A stretch of DNA of 64,000 nucleotides from Steinernema hermaphroditum (taxonomy: Eukaryota > Nematoda > Chromadorea > Rhabditida > Steinernematidae): NCBI GenBank assembly GCA_030435675.1, contig CM059622.1:14694001-14758000 (forward strand). Direction: 5' to 3'. A program made the translations under genes and the position numbers. Of the stretch, positions 34,101 to 43,397 are shown one piece after another. A model generated the notes under the pieces. The model worked only from the letters and a program-made list of their open reading frames with translations, was not told the origin of the DNA and made no database searches. Numbering within the stretch: the first letter of the stretch is position 1; the number at the start of each line of letters is the position of its first letter.

Positions 34101-35966
34101 AGTTGGATCTCTATGTCTCTATGATCGGCACTCTGTGATCCAACTATCCCTAACATCAACCGTGGTTGTGGGTCTTTCATAATCGTCATCTTGAAAATTA
34201 ATTGTAGTGCTATGCTTCTGTATTCTACTTTTATTTACTCTACTTACTCTTCTGTAAATACCGGGTGTGAAAAAGATGCTTGTTTGTTCGATGTGTCTGT
34301 CTTTCAAACTGTCGCTGCATAGGGCCATAATCATTCAGTCAATCAGACCTGAGTGGAGTCCGCTTTCAAACCGCTTTGTGCTGATTTCTGACACAAAAAT
34401 AACCGACATTGTCAGCAAAGTTCGTCTGCCAGACACAGGAAAGACTAACATTTTTTTCAAATCTATTCAGCGACTCTAATGTGACATCCAACCATCTCCA
34501 TCTGAAAGTGTGCACCTTAAAAACTCTCGTGACCTTTACGGCATTTCCTACTGACGCGCGTCTTTTCAGTGGTGCAGACGTCGGAACTGCCGACGATGAG
34601 CGCGTCCCTATCAAAGGCGCCGATCTGCATCATCCAAACGAATTCGCTGGACGACTACGACGGCTCCGATAGAGATGCCTCTGTCTCCAGGTATCTTGCC
34701 CAGTTCTAAGCATCAATTACCCGATTCAGCACGTCAACAACATCGCTGCTTCTTTCCAATGGATCCACTATAACAACGAGTTCAGCGAAACACATCTGCG
34801 CCATCTGTGGAGACAAGGCTTCAGGTAGATTCGTCAATCTTCACTGGAGCCTTGTGAATACACAACATTCAGGCAAGCACTATGGGGTGCCTAGTTGTGA
34901 AGGCTGCAAAGGGTTCTTCAAGAGGACAGTGCGGAAAGATCTCCACTACAAATGCCGAGAGTCCAAAAATTGTGTCATCGACAAACGACAGAGGAATCGA
35001 TGTCAGTTCTGTCGATACCGGAAATGTCAACTTATGGGAATGAAGCGGGAAGCCGTGCAAGAGGAACGCCAAACGGTCCGCAACGAGATGAAGTATCTCG
35101 CCGAAGCGGATCTTCTTCTCGAACCGGAGAGCACGACAAGTCCAGGGGTAATCCCTACCCATATCTTCTTTGGTTGACAATCCTGGTTAAGATCACGATA
35201 GAGTCGTTGTCGTCGGCAGAAGACAGAAGCGAATCACTCTTCGTGAGAGGGATTACGGTAATGGGACGGTAGGGAATCGTGACCTTTGCATTTAGTACTT
35301 GAAGGACCATACACGAAACTTGGAGGATGTGAGACTCTTGATGGAACAGCTCATCGAATGGGCCCTTCTCATTCCCACATTTGGTGACTTATCCATCCAA
35401 GACCAGGGTCTTCTAATACGGCAAGCCTGGCATGAGCTCATCGTTTGTGATGGCGCAAGGCAGTCAAGTTTTTGGGGCGACTTCAAGGAAAATATTGATA
35501 GATGTGACGATGCTAGAATAGAGTGGCTTCTGAGTCGCATATCGGCCGAAGTTCAGAAGAGAATGGCCGATTTGGATAGTGGAGAACGTGGCGCTCTGAA
35601 GGCCCTTGTGCTTTTTGACCCGGGTACCATATCAACTACCCCCATTGCGATCAGTCCCATACCATTACAGAAGTCCCCGGCCTGTCATCACCAGCAGTTG
35701 TCGACTCCCAACGCGAAAAGGTGCTCGAATCCCTAGAGGAATACTGTAAGCTGAACCTTCGCGAAGCTCATCGCTTCAGCAAGCTGATACTCCGCCTCCC
35801 ATCCATAAGGTCAATAGCCACCAAATGTACTGAATATGAGAGTTTGATAACTCGACCGCCGGAGACAAAGGTACAAGTGAGAAGTGCTTGAAATAGCCAA
35901 GGCTTCACCTTTCAGCAAATCGTACAAGCGCTAATAGATCGAACTCAACTCCCAGACAAGAAGTAA
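31190..35966 (+). CDS. RXR-type nuclear receptor (NR2B/USP), 402 aa, 7 exons
   Basis: Retinoid X receptor-class nuclear receptor. Exons 31190-31328, 34570-34690, 34730-34824, 34873-35147, 35296-35623, 35671-35870 and 35916-35966; all phases agree. The A/B region is Ser/Thr-rich. The DNA-binding domain (about residues 112-180) has both four-Cys zinc fingers, starting [14 protein letters not shown], with P-box [10 protein letters not shown], the RQRNRC block, and the RXR-specific extension [11 protein letters not shown]. The ligand-binding domain keeps [33 protein letters not shown], a [13 protein letters not shown] helix and [13 protein letters not shown], the dimer helix. The end is odd: RXR closes with the AF-2 helix FLMEML, but here the corresponding QIVQALI lacks the charge-clamp Glu and the protein stops at LPDKK. 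A 3.2-kb first intron holds no gene. C. elegans has no RXR; some other nematodes do. Confidence 0.93.
33640..33935. repeat. Dispersed GGACGGTT repeat, locus 3 (RXR intron 1)
   Basis: Degenerate GGACGGTTCAAAAATC, GATGGTCGGAAT and GAGGACGGTTGGAAA units follow ACAAAGGGATGAC, the same flank seen at locus 2 (7.68 kb). Confidence 0.55.
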
Positions 35967-36203
35967 TAGTGCAAAGTTTTATAATCTGTGATATATGTAA
36001 TTTATAACTGCCATTGAGTCAACAATTACGTGTAAATAAATATGAGAATATACTGCCTGGGTGGTTCTCTTGACTACGGTTGTGAGCATTTTGTAGCATT
36101 ATTGGTGCGAAATATTAGCATTATTTTTAGTTTAGATGCTGCAATATAGAAATACTCGGGTTCTGTGTGACGGTAAAAAAAAAATTCAGTAGCGAAAAAT
36201 TTC

Positions 36204-36287
36204 TGTCATCCGCAGGATTCGAACCTGCGCCCTCCGAAGAGGACTGCGACCTGAACGCAGCGCCTTAGACCACTCGGCCAGAATGAC
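36204..36287 (-). tRNA. tRNA-Leu (CAG)
   Basis: An 84-nt type II tRNA: GTCATTC/GGATGAC acceptor, anticodon loop TTCAGGT giving CAG, long variable arm, T-arm GCAGGTTCGAATCCTGC. An AATTTTT terminator follows. Confidence 0.95.
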
Positions 36288-36384
36288 ATGCTCAGCTTAA
36301 TGTGTCAAATCACTTATGCCAGTACACATGTTGTTTGTGCACAAGAATTACATGGCCCTTGGTGAAAACCGGGATCTGAGGTGG

Positions 36385-36845
36385 AGGCCGTGTATTCTGA
36401 GCTCCTAGGGGACAGATCACCCCGAAGATGCCGGGAACTGGGGATGAGGCAGCGTCTTCGGCAGTTCCTAGGGTCATCTTCTGAGCCCCTAGGGACAGGG
36501 CAGCCGGAGGCGCCGGGATCTGAGGTGGAGGCTGCGTCTTCTGAGCTCCTAGGGGACAGAGCATCCCGAAGACGCCGGGAACTGGGGGTGAGGCAGCGTC
36601 TTCGGCAGTTCCTAGGGTCATCTTCTGAGCCCTTAGGGACAGGGCAGCCGGAGGCGCCGGGATCTGAGGTGGAGGCTGCGTCTTCTGAGCTCCTAGGGTC
36701 ATCTTCTGAGCTCCTAGGGGACAGAGCATCCCGAAGACGCCGGGAACTGGGGGTGAGGCAGCGTCTTCGGCAGTTCCTAGGGTCATCTTCTGAGCCCATA
36801 GGGACAGGGCAGCCGGAGGCGCCGGGATCTGAGGTGGAAGCCGCT
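36385..36845. repeat. 144-bp-period minisatellite, ~3 copies
   Basis: A G-rich unit beginning GAGCTCCTAGGGGACAGA recurs at about 36400, 36544 and 36709, spaced 144 and 165 bp; the longer spacing comes from a 21-bp internal duplication. Because 144 and 21 are multiples of three and the unit lacks stops, several frames on both strands stay open. No initiation context, splice site or family supports a gene. Confidence 0.85.
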
Positions 36846-37026
36846 TTACTCAGCTGCACGGCAAGGGAGAAGCAGATAGTTACGTGATAAAAAGGGAACC
36901 GTAAGCAGATTTTGACATGATTTGACATGAGCAGCAATTAACCTTAAATCCGGTTTATACATGATACACAGATACACAGATCAACACAATAGAATAGAGA
37001 ACACAACACTCGAGTAATATACATCA
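36846..37026. other. 3' flank of SAM-domain gene
   Basis: Short AT-rich spacer; nothing else seen. Confidence 0.4.
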
Positions 37027-37528
37027 TCAGGGCCGAAGAAGCTCTTGAGTAGCGTAGGCACGTCGCTCGGCCAAAACCTGTGCGATCTCCCGGTCACATC
37101 GATCGATATCCCTCTTTAACTGAAACCATCACTGTTATTTGCACCGAAAACGTGAAGCACTTACCTTTTGCAAGGTTCTTTGCTGCTTGGCAGCCGTCGT
37201 GGCCATTTCAACGGTGATCTTCGGGATGAATCGGGGAGGCTCAACAGGTCGCGGCGCCGGAATAGGAACAAATGATCGGCGGCGATACTCCCTGTACGCT
37301 TGAACAGACTTGCAGAGCTTCAGCTTCTGTCCGAAACTTAACTTCAAATGCTGAATTCGTTGTTTGTGATAGTCACTGGTAACATGGGAACCTTACATAT
37401 ATGTCGGTAGGGCGATGGATTGTTAGCATGGTATTCATATCGTTGTAGCGGTGCGCTACGAGCTCCTCGTAGCAGTCGGTGAGGTTTACGGCCTGCAGGA
37501 ACTCCAGCACGCTTGTTTCGATATCCAT
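37027..37528 (-). CDS. SAM-domain protein, 136 aa, 3 exons
   Basis: Exons (minus) 37528-37397, 37350-37165 and 37119-37027 join in phase 0. The N-terminal ~65 residues look like a sterile-alpha-motif fold: SVLEFLQAVNLTDCYEELV, then a HLKLSFGQKLKLCKSVQ helix, matching SAM domains where a xLxLxxxGxRxKLxxxI pattern closes the domain. The rest is a Pro-rich linker (VPIPAPRPVEPPRF) and a basic C-terminal helix (LKRDIDRCDREIAQVLAE). SAM domains mediate protein-protein or RNA binding, but the partner is unknown. The gene starts only 165 bp after the DEAD-box helicase on the same strand, with TTTTAG 14 bases before its ATG, so it may be the downstream cistron of an operon. Confidence 0.75.
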
Positions 37529-37693
37529 CTTGGTTTGAAAATCTAAAACGAATCATCTCCATAAGCTGAGAAACACAACCAGTGATACAAGTACACGTCG
37601 ACGATCATACGTCCTGCACAAGCATAACACATATAACTCAGCCCTAGGTTTATCAATGACACATAAATATATACAAAAATAAATTAAATCGGG

Positions 37694-39878
37694 TCACTCT
37701 TCAACGTGGTATCTTAAAAACTCGGGCACGTTTTCTCCAAGGCTCTGCAACATCTGAAACGCAGCCAGTAGTGAGCAGTTCTAAGCTGGAATAACGATTA
37801 CCTCGGCGATGTACTCTCCGTGGCGGCGATCACGAACAGGATCGAAATACGTAATCGCGCAGCCGCGGTTCCCGGCCCTGCCAGTCCGGCCTATCCGGTG
37901 CATGAAGGAGTTAACGCCGTCCTGAGGAAAATCGTAATTGATTACCTAGAAGCTTCCTCAATGTAGTTGAAGAATGAAACAAGGAGAACTAACATAGTCG
38001 ACTGATTTCATGTTGAGCCCCCTGGAACCGACGTTCGTGCAGACGAGTATGTTATACTCTCCGGAGGCGAAGTAGTGCAACTGCTTTTCCCGCATTTCCT
38101 GGTTGCACTCACTGAAAGAACCCAATTATGCATCATGTAATTTGAGTTCACCTAGTTAACACGAGAACTTGGAACTCCAGTAGTGCCAGGGAGAACGCGA
38201 TGAATTGCACGGCCGCCTTGGATTGAGCGAAAATTATCGTTTTTGGCATTCTTCCTTCTGAAATGAGCAGGTCACATTCAGTAGCCACTTGTGATGTAAT
38301 ACCGCTTTCTTCGGCCATTCCAAGATCGTTAAGTAACACATCCAGCTTCCTTTCGTTGGTGACGCTTCTCCACATGAAGTCAATGGTGTTCGTTCCGCGC
38401 CGGCCCAGGATGTAGAACGGCTCCGAGGTCATTTGCTGCCGGTAGAACTCCATGGAGTACTCCGAAAAGGTCGCGCTGAACACGTAGAGCCTCTGTCGGC
38501 GAGCCTAGAACCAGAACAGATTGATACTTTGACTGATATAATTATGCAGACCTGGATACGGTCGATCAGAGTGAAGAACTCCGAATCATGTGCTTGCCGT
38601 AGGAAGTCGTCGGCCTCGTCCACAACAGTACAACACACGCTATGGAGGTAAATCTGCAATACATGTCATTAAACTACCATTCATTTAATCAAAAAACTCA
38701 CTCCTCCCCACCGGCCCTCTCTCTCAACGGCTTTGATCAACCGTCCAGGCGTTCCAATGAAAATATCGCATCCAGAGGCGATATCGCGCGCCGATATTTC
38801 TAAGTCAAGGCCTCCATAAGTCACAGCCACCGTGACATCCAAATCTAGGTAAACTTATGCTTCAGTCGTCGGTGAGAACTACCTACTTTTGACTAGTTTT
38901 TTCGCCTCGTTTCCAATCTGAGCTGCCAGTTCGCGGGTGGGCACGATAATCATGGCGAAAGGACGAAAGCGGCGGGGCGGAGAGCACCTCTTCAGACCGT
39001 GAACGAGGGAAATGACCGGTACGAGGTAAGCGAGCGTCTTTCCGGATCCTGTTTCGGCCTGCGCGATAAGATCATACTCTAAACATAACCTGGCCAATAA
39101 CGAGAAATCACACAACGCGCCGTATTTACGGTATTTCTTGCTCATCAAGCACATGGCGGCGCGCTGAATTGGCGTGGGTTTCCTGATACCCGCTTCCTGC
39201 AAGTTTTGCAGCAGTTTCTCTGGGATACCGGCCTCTTCAAAAGAACTAAAATCAATATGTATCACTGAGAGCATGAAGATGCGCAAGGCGTTACTTGAAC
39301 AACTCTGCCGTTCCGTCACCGCCGGTGATGCCGACATTATCTTCGTCCATGAGCTCGTCAAACTGATCGCCCGGCTGGATCCTGTTCTCTTCGGAAACGT
39401 GCTGGTTTGAGCTCATTCCGGAACCTCGTCCTGGTCTAGGGTTTATTACACGAGATGCTAGAACGTGATCGGGTCATGTCAGAATAAACGTCAGAATCTA
39501 TCTACCCCTAGGTGGTCTCTGCTGTCGGCCAACATCGAAAATGGGCTGATTTCGTTCGTTTTCGTTGTTTTCCGGTACTGGAGCCGCCACGTTTTCATCC
39601 ACCGCATTGTTGTTGTCTGCACAGTTCTCAGGATCAGGTTTCGACAAGTCAAACAGAGCTGAAACCAAGCAAATCAGTATCTGTCACAAAAGAGAAACCT
39701 AACGTTTAATTAGCTCAAGACAAGCTGGAGGCGTAATCACGTCGTCGTCCTCATCTGTCGAGTAGCAAAGGTCACGGCACCGCCATAGAGAACATGGCAC
39801 CGCATGTTCGAGCGCTGGTGGCGCGCAGTCACTCTCGAACCCGCTAGAGCTGGACGATCCGCGTGGACGCAGCACCAT
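37694..39878 (-). CDS. DEAD-box RNA helicase, Vasa/DDX3-like, ~572 aa, 11 exons
   Basis: ATP-dependent RNA helicase. Exons (minus) 39878-39704, 39658-39506, 39457-39295, 39245-39130, 39078-38887, 38844-38702, 38653-38552, 38504-38152, 38111-37994, 37945-37802 and 37753-37694; phases agree. Motifs in order: Q motif PTPIQ, Walker [34 protein letters not shown] (VFSATFS), [19 protein letters not shown] and [13 protein letters not shown]. The C-terminus ([11 protein letters not shown]...GENVPEFL) matches the Vasa/DDX3 group best. The N-terminus is acidic with a short RPGRGSG stretch and no zinc knuckles, so germline identity is uncertain. The 51-bp intron at 39079-39129 is a multiple of three without stops; reading through it would insert 17 residues just before Walker A, so it is best treated as spliced. 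Confidence 0.9.
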
Positions 39879-40525
39879 CGTGAGGATCGGCTAGTCCTGA
39901 AAAGTGGGTGAATATTAACAAACATGATCACCCCAGGAAGATATAAACACGAACAACACTGGAACAATGCACAAATATACCAGCGAATACACATCAATTA
40001 TTCAGGCGCGTGAGGGAAGCCTTCAGGGTTGTGGATACGACTCTTTTGCAAGGAATTTCAAGCGAAACACGTGAAGCAATAACGAACCGATTGAGCGTGA
40101 GCCGAAAAGGCAAAATACGAAAGAATGAGCCGAGTCGAGCGCAGGAATTTCGTGACTGCAGCCTGCAACCCTGAACACCTCTCGCTCGCTCGCGGCTCGA
40201 ATTGGCGCGCAAAGTGGCGCCGTTCAACAGCTGAATTTCGGTGTGTTCCCCTCGCTCGCGAATCTTTGCTTTATTTTCTGAAAAATGTTCTCGCGGAAAA
40301 TCGAAGTGGATCTGTTCTTCAATGGCGCCATATTGTTGGCCATTTCGAGCAGAATCTTCCGAGAATGAATGAATCAAAATCTTAGAAGGAAGCTACTCCC
40401 AAGAAAACATAAAGCATCACTTCATGACAGCTAAATAATGATATGAGGCATTGCTTCTTGTGAGTCAATGTCATATAAGGCGACACCTAAGAGGAACGAC
40501 AAACTAAGCCCTATTACAAAGCAAC
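39879..40525. other. Divergent intergenic region, helicase and Elongin-A-like gene
   Basis: No convincing gene. Open frames on both strands at 39994-40385 have no recognisable motif; this is probably promoter DNA. Confidence 0.4.
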
Positions 40526-41233
40526 ATGGAAGCTCAACTAAACGCTACAATCCAAAAAGAACTTGATGAGTTCCTCAACACCAACTTCATCGAAGAACAG
40601 GAGAAAGAGGAGGTTGTAGAACAGTGTGAAGAGATCTACAATCCCGCCGCCGGCAGGAAGATGACGCTGCCCACCTGCCCGCCTAGAAAAGCACAAACAT
40701 TCGATTTCTCCGTTGCTTTCTCTGGAAAGTTCGAAGACCTGAGAAGAACCCTCAAGAAGGCATCTGTCGCGGAGCTGATCGCCTTCGAGAAGGCGAATCC
40801 CTCGATGATGGAGAAGACAGAGATCTTCTGGCAGATCTTCTGCACGAAGAAGGCCACCCCAGAAGAGGGAGAGACCTGGAGGGACGCCTTCCAGAGAGCC
40901 GAGAGCGAATCGGAAGATCGCCTCAAGGCGATCACCGCGAGACTCAAGCTGGGAGAGAAGAGGAAGACGGAGGGAAGCAAGAAGGCTTTCGCGATTGAGG
41001 ATCTCCCGACGAAGCCGGCTTCCCTTCCAGTGGCAGCTCCCCCTCCGGTGACCATCGTGGCGCCTCACAAACAAAAGAGGAGGGCTCCGAAGAGGCCCCA
41101 GGAATCGAGTGGACCTGTCGCCAAGCGCGTCCGCTCCAACTCCGAGCCCGAAAAGCCCACTGTGGTGAAAGCAGGCGTCAAGAAGGGGTTTCTCATGAAG
41201 AAAGTGGCCAAGATGGTGAGCCGTCGTCGTTGA
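40526..41233 (+). CDS. Elongin-A-like protein, 235 aa, intronless
   Basis: Resembles the conserved central part of Elongin A, the large subunit of the SIII/elongin elongation factor and substrate adaptor of a Cullin 5 ubiquitin ligase. The matching block is about residues 68-145: FEDLRRTLKKASVAELIAFE, NPSMMEKTEIFW and EEGETWRDAFQRAESESEDR, parallel to the F-box-like helix and the EGESWRELYLRLQEERE-type region of Elongin A. The N-terminal TFIIS-like domain found in animal Elongin A is absent, and I see no clear BC-box before the F-box-like helix. The C-terminus is basic (KQKRRAPKRP, KKVAKMVSRRR), which suits a nuclear protein. The protein is much shorter than usual and single-exon, so a retroposed or lineage-specific paralogue is likely. 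Confidence 0.72.
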   Translation: MEAQLNATIQKELDEFLNTNFIEEQEKEEVVEQCEEIYNPAAGRKMTLPTCPPRKAQTFDFSVAFSGKFEDLRRTLKKASVAELIAFEKANPSMMEKTEIFWQIFCTKKATPEEGETWRDAFQRAESESEDRLKAITARLKLGEKRKTEGSKKAFAIEDLPTKPASLPVAAPPPVTIVAPHKQKRRAPKRPQESSGPVAKRVRSNSEPEKPTVVKAGVKKGFLMKKVAKMVSRRR

Positions 41234-41716
41234 AAATCGCTTGTCCTCTTGATCGTGAAATAAAAATATCAACATATTCGGTTCACGTTCACACAGCTAC
41301 ATCAAGTTCTATGACTCTACAGTTGATTCGGTAGGCAGGGGAAGAAGCTGTGCTTCGAAATTTGTGAGGAGGAGATTCCTACTTAATGAATTTAGTCCTC
41401 TATTGGTGAGACAGGACGTGGATCCATCGTGGTCCATCGTAGTGATCCATCAAAGGGCCGAGGGACAATAATGCTTTACATCCATTCTTTGAATCGAAGG
41501 GCCCGTTTCTGTTGTCTCGAACATACATACGAGATATTTTTGCCTGTCGGGTGTCGTTAGGTGTCGAATTGTGACTGCAGATCCTAATTCTTGAGATGAG
41601 TCATAAAATCGTCAACTTCGGGAGAATTTACGATGAGACTTTGTGATTATTTATTTTTTTTTTCAACAAATAATTATCTTGAACATTAAATACAAGAAAT
41701 GTTACAAAGATCTCGA
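41234..41716. other. Intergenic 3' flank
   Basis: 3' flanks of two convergent genes. An AATAAA-type signal lies near 41260. Nothing else was seen. Confidence 0.4.
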
Positions 41717-42145
41717 TTACTTCTGCTCAGTTTCGGCGTGCATTCCGATGGGAATGTTGCGCTTTCCTTCCTCCACCGCTGGCTTCTTGATCTTCGCAGA
41801 AACGGAGAGATTTCCATTGAAGTCCAGGGCGCTCTGGATGGATTTGGGATCGACGTCGGAGGGGATGAGGATCTTCTGACAGAAGTGGCGCTTGATAGAG
41901 CCGTTTTCGGACTCGGAGGAGTGTTTTCCTTCGACGACGATGGAGTCGCCGACGACGTTCACCTCAAGTTCTTCGGGAGCAAATTCGGAGGTCTTGAAGG
42001 AGACGGAGTAGTCGCCATCTTTGCGGGAGACGTTCGAGTTCATCGAGTGGAGCTCCTCGAAGAGTTCGTCGAAGGGATCGCGGCGACGACGAAGACGGAG
42101 GGGAGCGAGTCCAGGGAAGAAGGCGTCAGAAAGGAGAAGAGCCAT
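41717..42145 (-). CDS. Small heat shock protein, HSP-16-like, 142 aa (subtype B)
   Basis: An alpha-crystallin family chaperone that holds unfolding proteins under stress. The ATG at 42145 (MALLLSDAFFPGLAPLR) was chosen because the frame upstream has only a GTG. The basic RLRRRRDPF precedes the alpha-crystallin domain (FKTSEFAPEELEVNVVGDSI ... EGKHSS ... HFCQKILIPSDVD), and the C-terminal RNIPIG is the I-x-I oligomer anchor. Subtype B markers are ENGSIK and DPKSI, shared with the gene at 51852 and unlike its neighbours (ETGSIE, DPESI). Intronless, unlike C. elegans hsp-16 genes. It is the leftmost gene of duplication unit 1 and has no divergent partner left. Confidence 0.93.
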   Translation of the reverse strand: MALLLSDAFFPGLAPLRLRRRRDPFDELFEELHSMNSNVSRKDGDYSVSFKTSEFAPEELEVNVVGDSIVVEGKHSSESENGSIKRHFCQKILIPSDVDPKSIQSALDFNGNLSVSAKIKKPAVEEGKRNIPIGMHAETEQK

Positions 42146-42189
42146 TTGGAAATAGAACACAGAAGCGATTTCTCAAATGAGAGTTGCTT

Positions 42190-42375
42190 TGTGGTTATCG
42201 CCTCCTTCTTTTATATTCAAATCAGAGGAATTCGCGACTCTTCCAGAAGAGCCGCTCACTGCGGCGATTTCACTTCGGGAAAGGTCCTGACCACAAGCGA
42301 AGCGCCGCCCACCGCCGCTAAGACGACGACGTCACTGCTTTCACAATGTGTTGGATGTTCCCGAACGTTCGAATC
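42190..42375 (-). promoter_or_regulatory. Heat-shock promoter of sHSP at 41717
   Basis: TATAAAAG on the minus strand at about 42209-42216, a heat-shock element TTCCAGAA at 42241-42248, and a stronger distal element TTCCCGAACGTTCGAA at 42358-42373. The distal part is where a plus-strand partner gene would start in the paired arrangement, but none is present. Confidence 0.7.
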
Positions 42376-43098
42376 AGTTATGACGGCACTACCGGTGCAG
42401 TTTGTTACAAATTACATGACCGGCAGTGATTTCACATCAACAGAAGTGTCTTTACAAAAGTACAATCGTGCTTTTTTTTTCTTTTTTTTTTAAATCTATC
42501 CAACATAGAGGACAGCGTTGAGGTTGAGGGAAGAGTTGATATGTATGCTGTGCTATCTTAGCTCTATTAACCCTCACCTGTATTCACCCGTAAGTGATGG
42601 CATCAGAGGAGACCACTCAGAATAAGATAGAGAGGTCGAAAATGGGACTAAAACATGTTTTGACTCCAAACAGCTTCTCTATAAATGGACATCCGGCTTT
42701 TGCCCGAGAAGCTGTAGACTACAGCTTCCATGCGATCCCGATCTCGATCTCGAGACTCGAAAAATTTTCGATCCCCATCTCGATCCCGATCCCGAGACTC
42801 GATGAAATTTCGAGCGAATAACATCTCTGGCTGTAGTTGCTCGTACGAATGGTGAATACCTTGAGTGATCTAGGATACTTATGTTAATAAGCTGCAATTG
42901 TAATTTTGTAAATCTTGAAGGCCGTAAATTATAGTTGGTACGAAGACTAAGTAGGCACTGATAGACACATCTTAGGATGTAGCAATCACAGCTAAGGAAT
43001 GAAATATCTTTCTGAATTGAGAGGAAAAAATCTGTAAAGACAGGTAAGGAATAATGGTAAGTAAATCAAAATTTACGGTAGGAAGAAGAAAAAATTCA
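42376..43098. other. Intergenic, unit 1; TCGAGACTCGA-type repeats
   Basis: 42735-42815 consists of overlapping CCCGATCTCGATCTCGAGAC and GATCCCGAGACTCGATG-like palindromic strings, resembling those at 55.54-55.62 kb. No gene was seen. Confidence 0.5.
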
Positions 43099-43170
43099 TG
43101 CGTCTGAGGGGAATCGAACCCCTGTCGATTGCTTGGAAGGCAACCATGCTGACCATTACACCACAGACGC
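43099..43170 (-). tRNA. tRNA-Gly (TCC)
   Basis: A 72-nt cloverleaf: GCGTCTG/CAGACGC acceptor, anticodon loop CTTCCAA giving TCC, T-arm CAGGGGTTCGATTCCCCT. A TTTTTTC terminator follows. This intact copy belongs to duplication unit 1; the copy in unit 2 is truncated. Confidence 0.95.
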
Positions 43171-43397
43171 GTTGCTTGAGGGCGAGTCGGATCGGGTGTG
43201 TGTCTCTCGTCTGTTTGTCTCCTTTGTGGAGCGGAGAAGCGCGCCTGCAGGGCGTGTATTGATCGAACAACAACGAAGTATTGAAAAAACTATATAAGCG
43301 TTGTATCTTCGTGCTTCGCGTGATTCACAACTGTGATCGTGTTACCGCGTGAACAAGGAGGATTGCCACTTTAATACCCTCTTTCAGGCTTTCTGCG

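Noticed and set aside
36385..36845. Possible CRISPR array
   Set aside because: Repeats are 144 bp with no spacers, in a eukaryotic context.
36310..36937. Repetitive open frames on both strands
   Set aside because: Explained by a 144-bp repeat with no stop codons; no start context or homology.
39994..40377. 127-codon minus-strand frame between helicase and Elongin-A-like gene
   Set aside because: No motif, no splice support, and overlapped by an equally open plus frame; probably promoter DNA.
41699..42493. Long plus-strand open frames antisense to each sHSP (also near 44863, 45380, 49168 and 51825)
   Set aside because: They mirror the codon structure of the sHSP genes and their shared promoters. 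The alpha-crystallin and IPI motifs are only in the sense frames.
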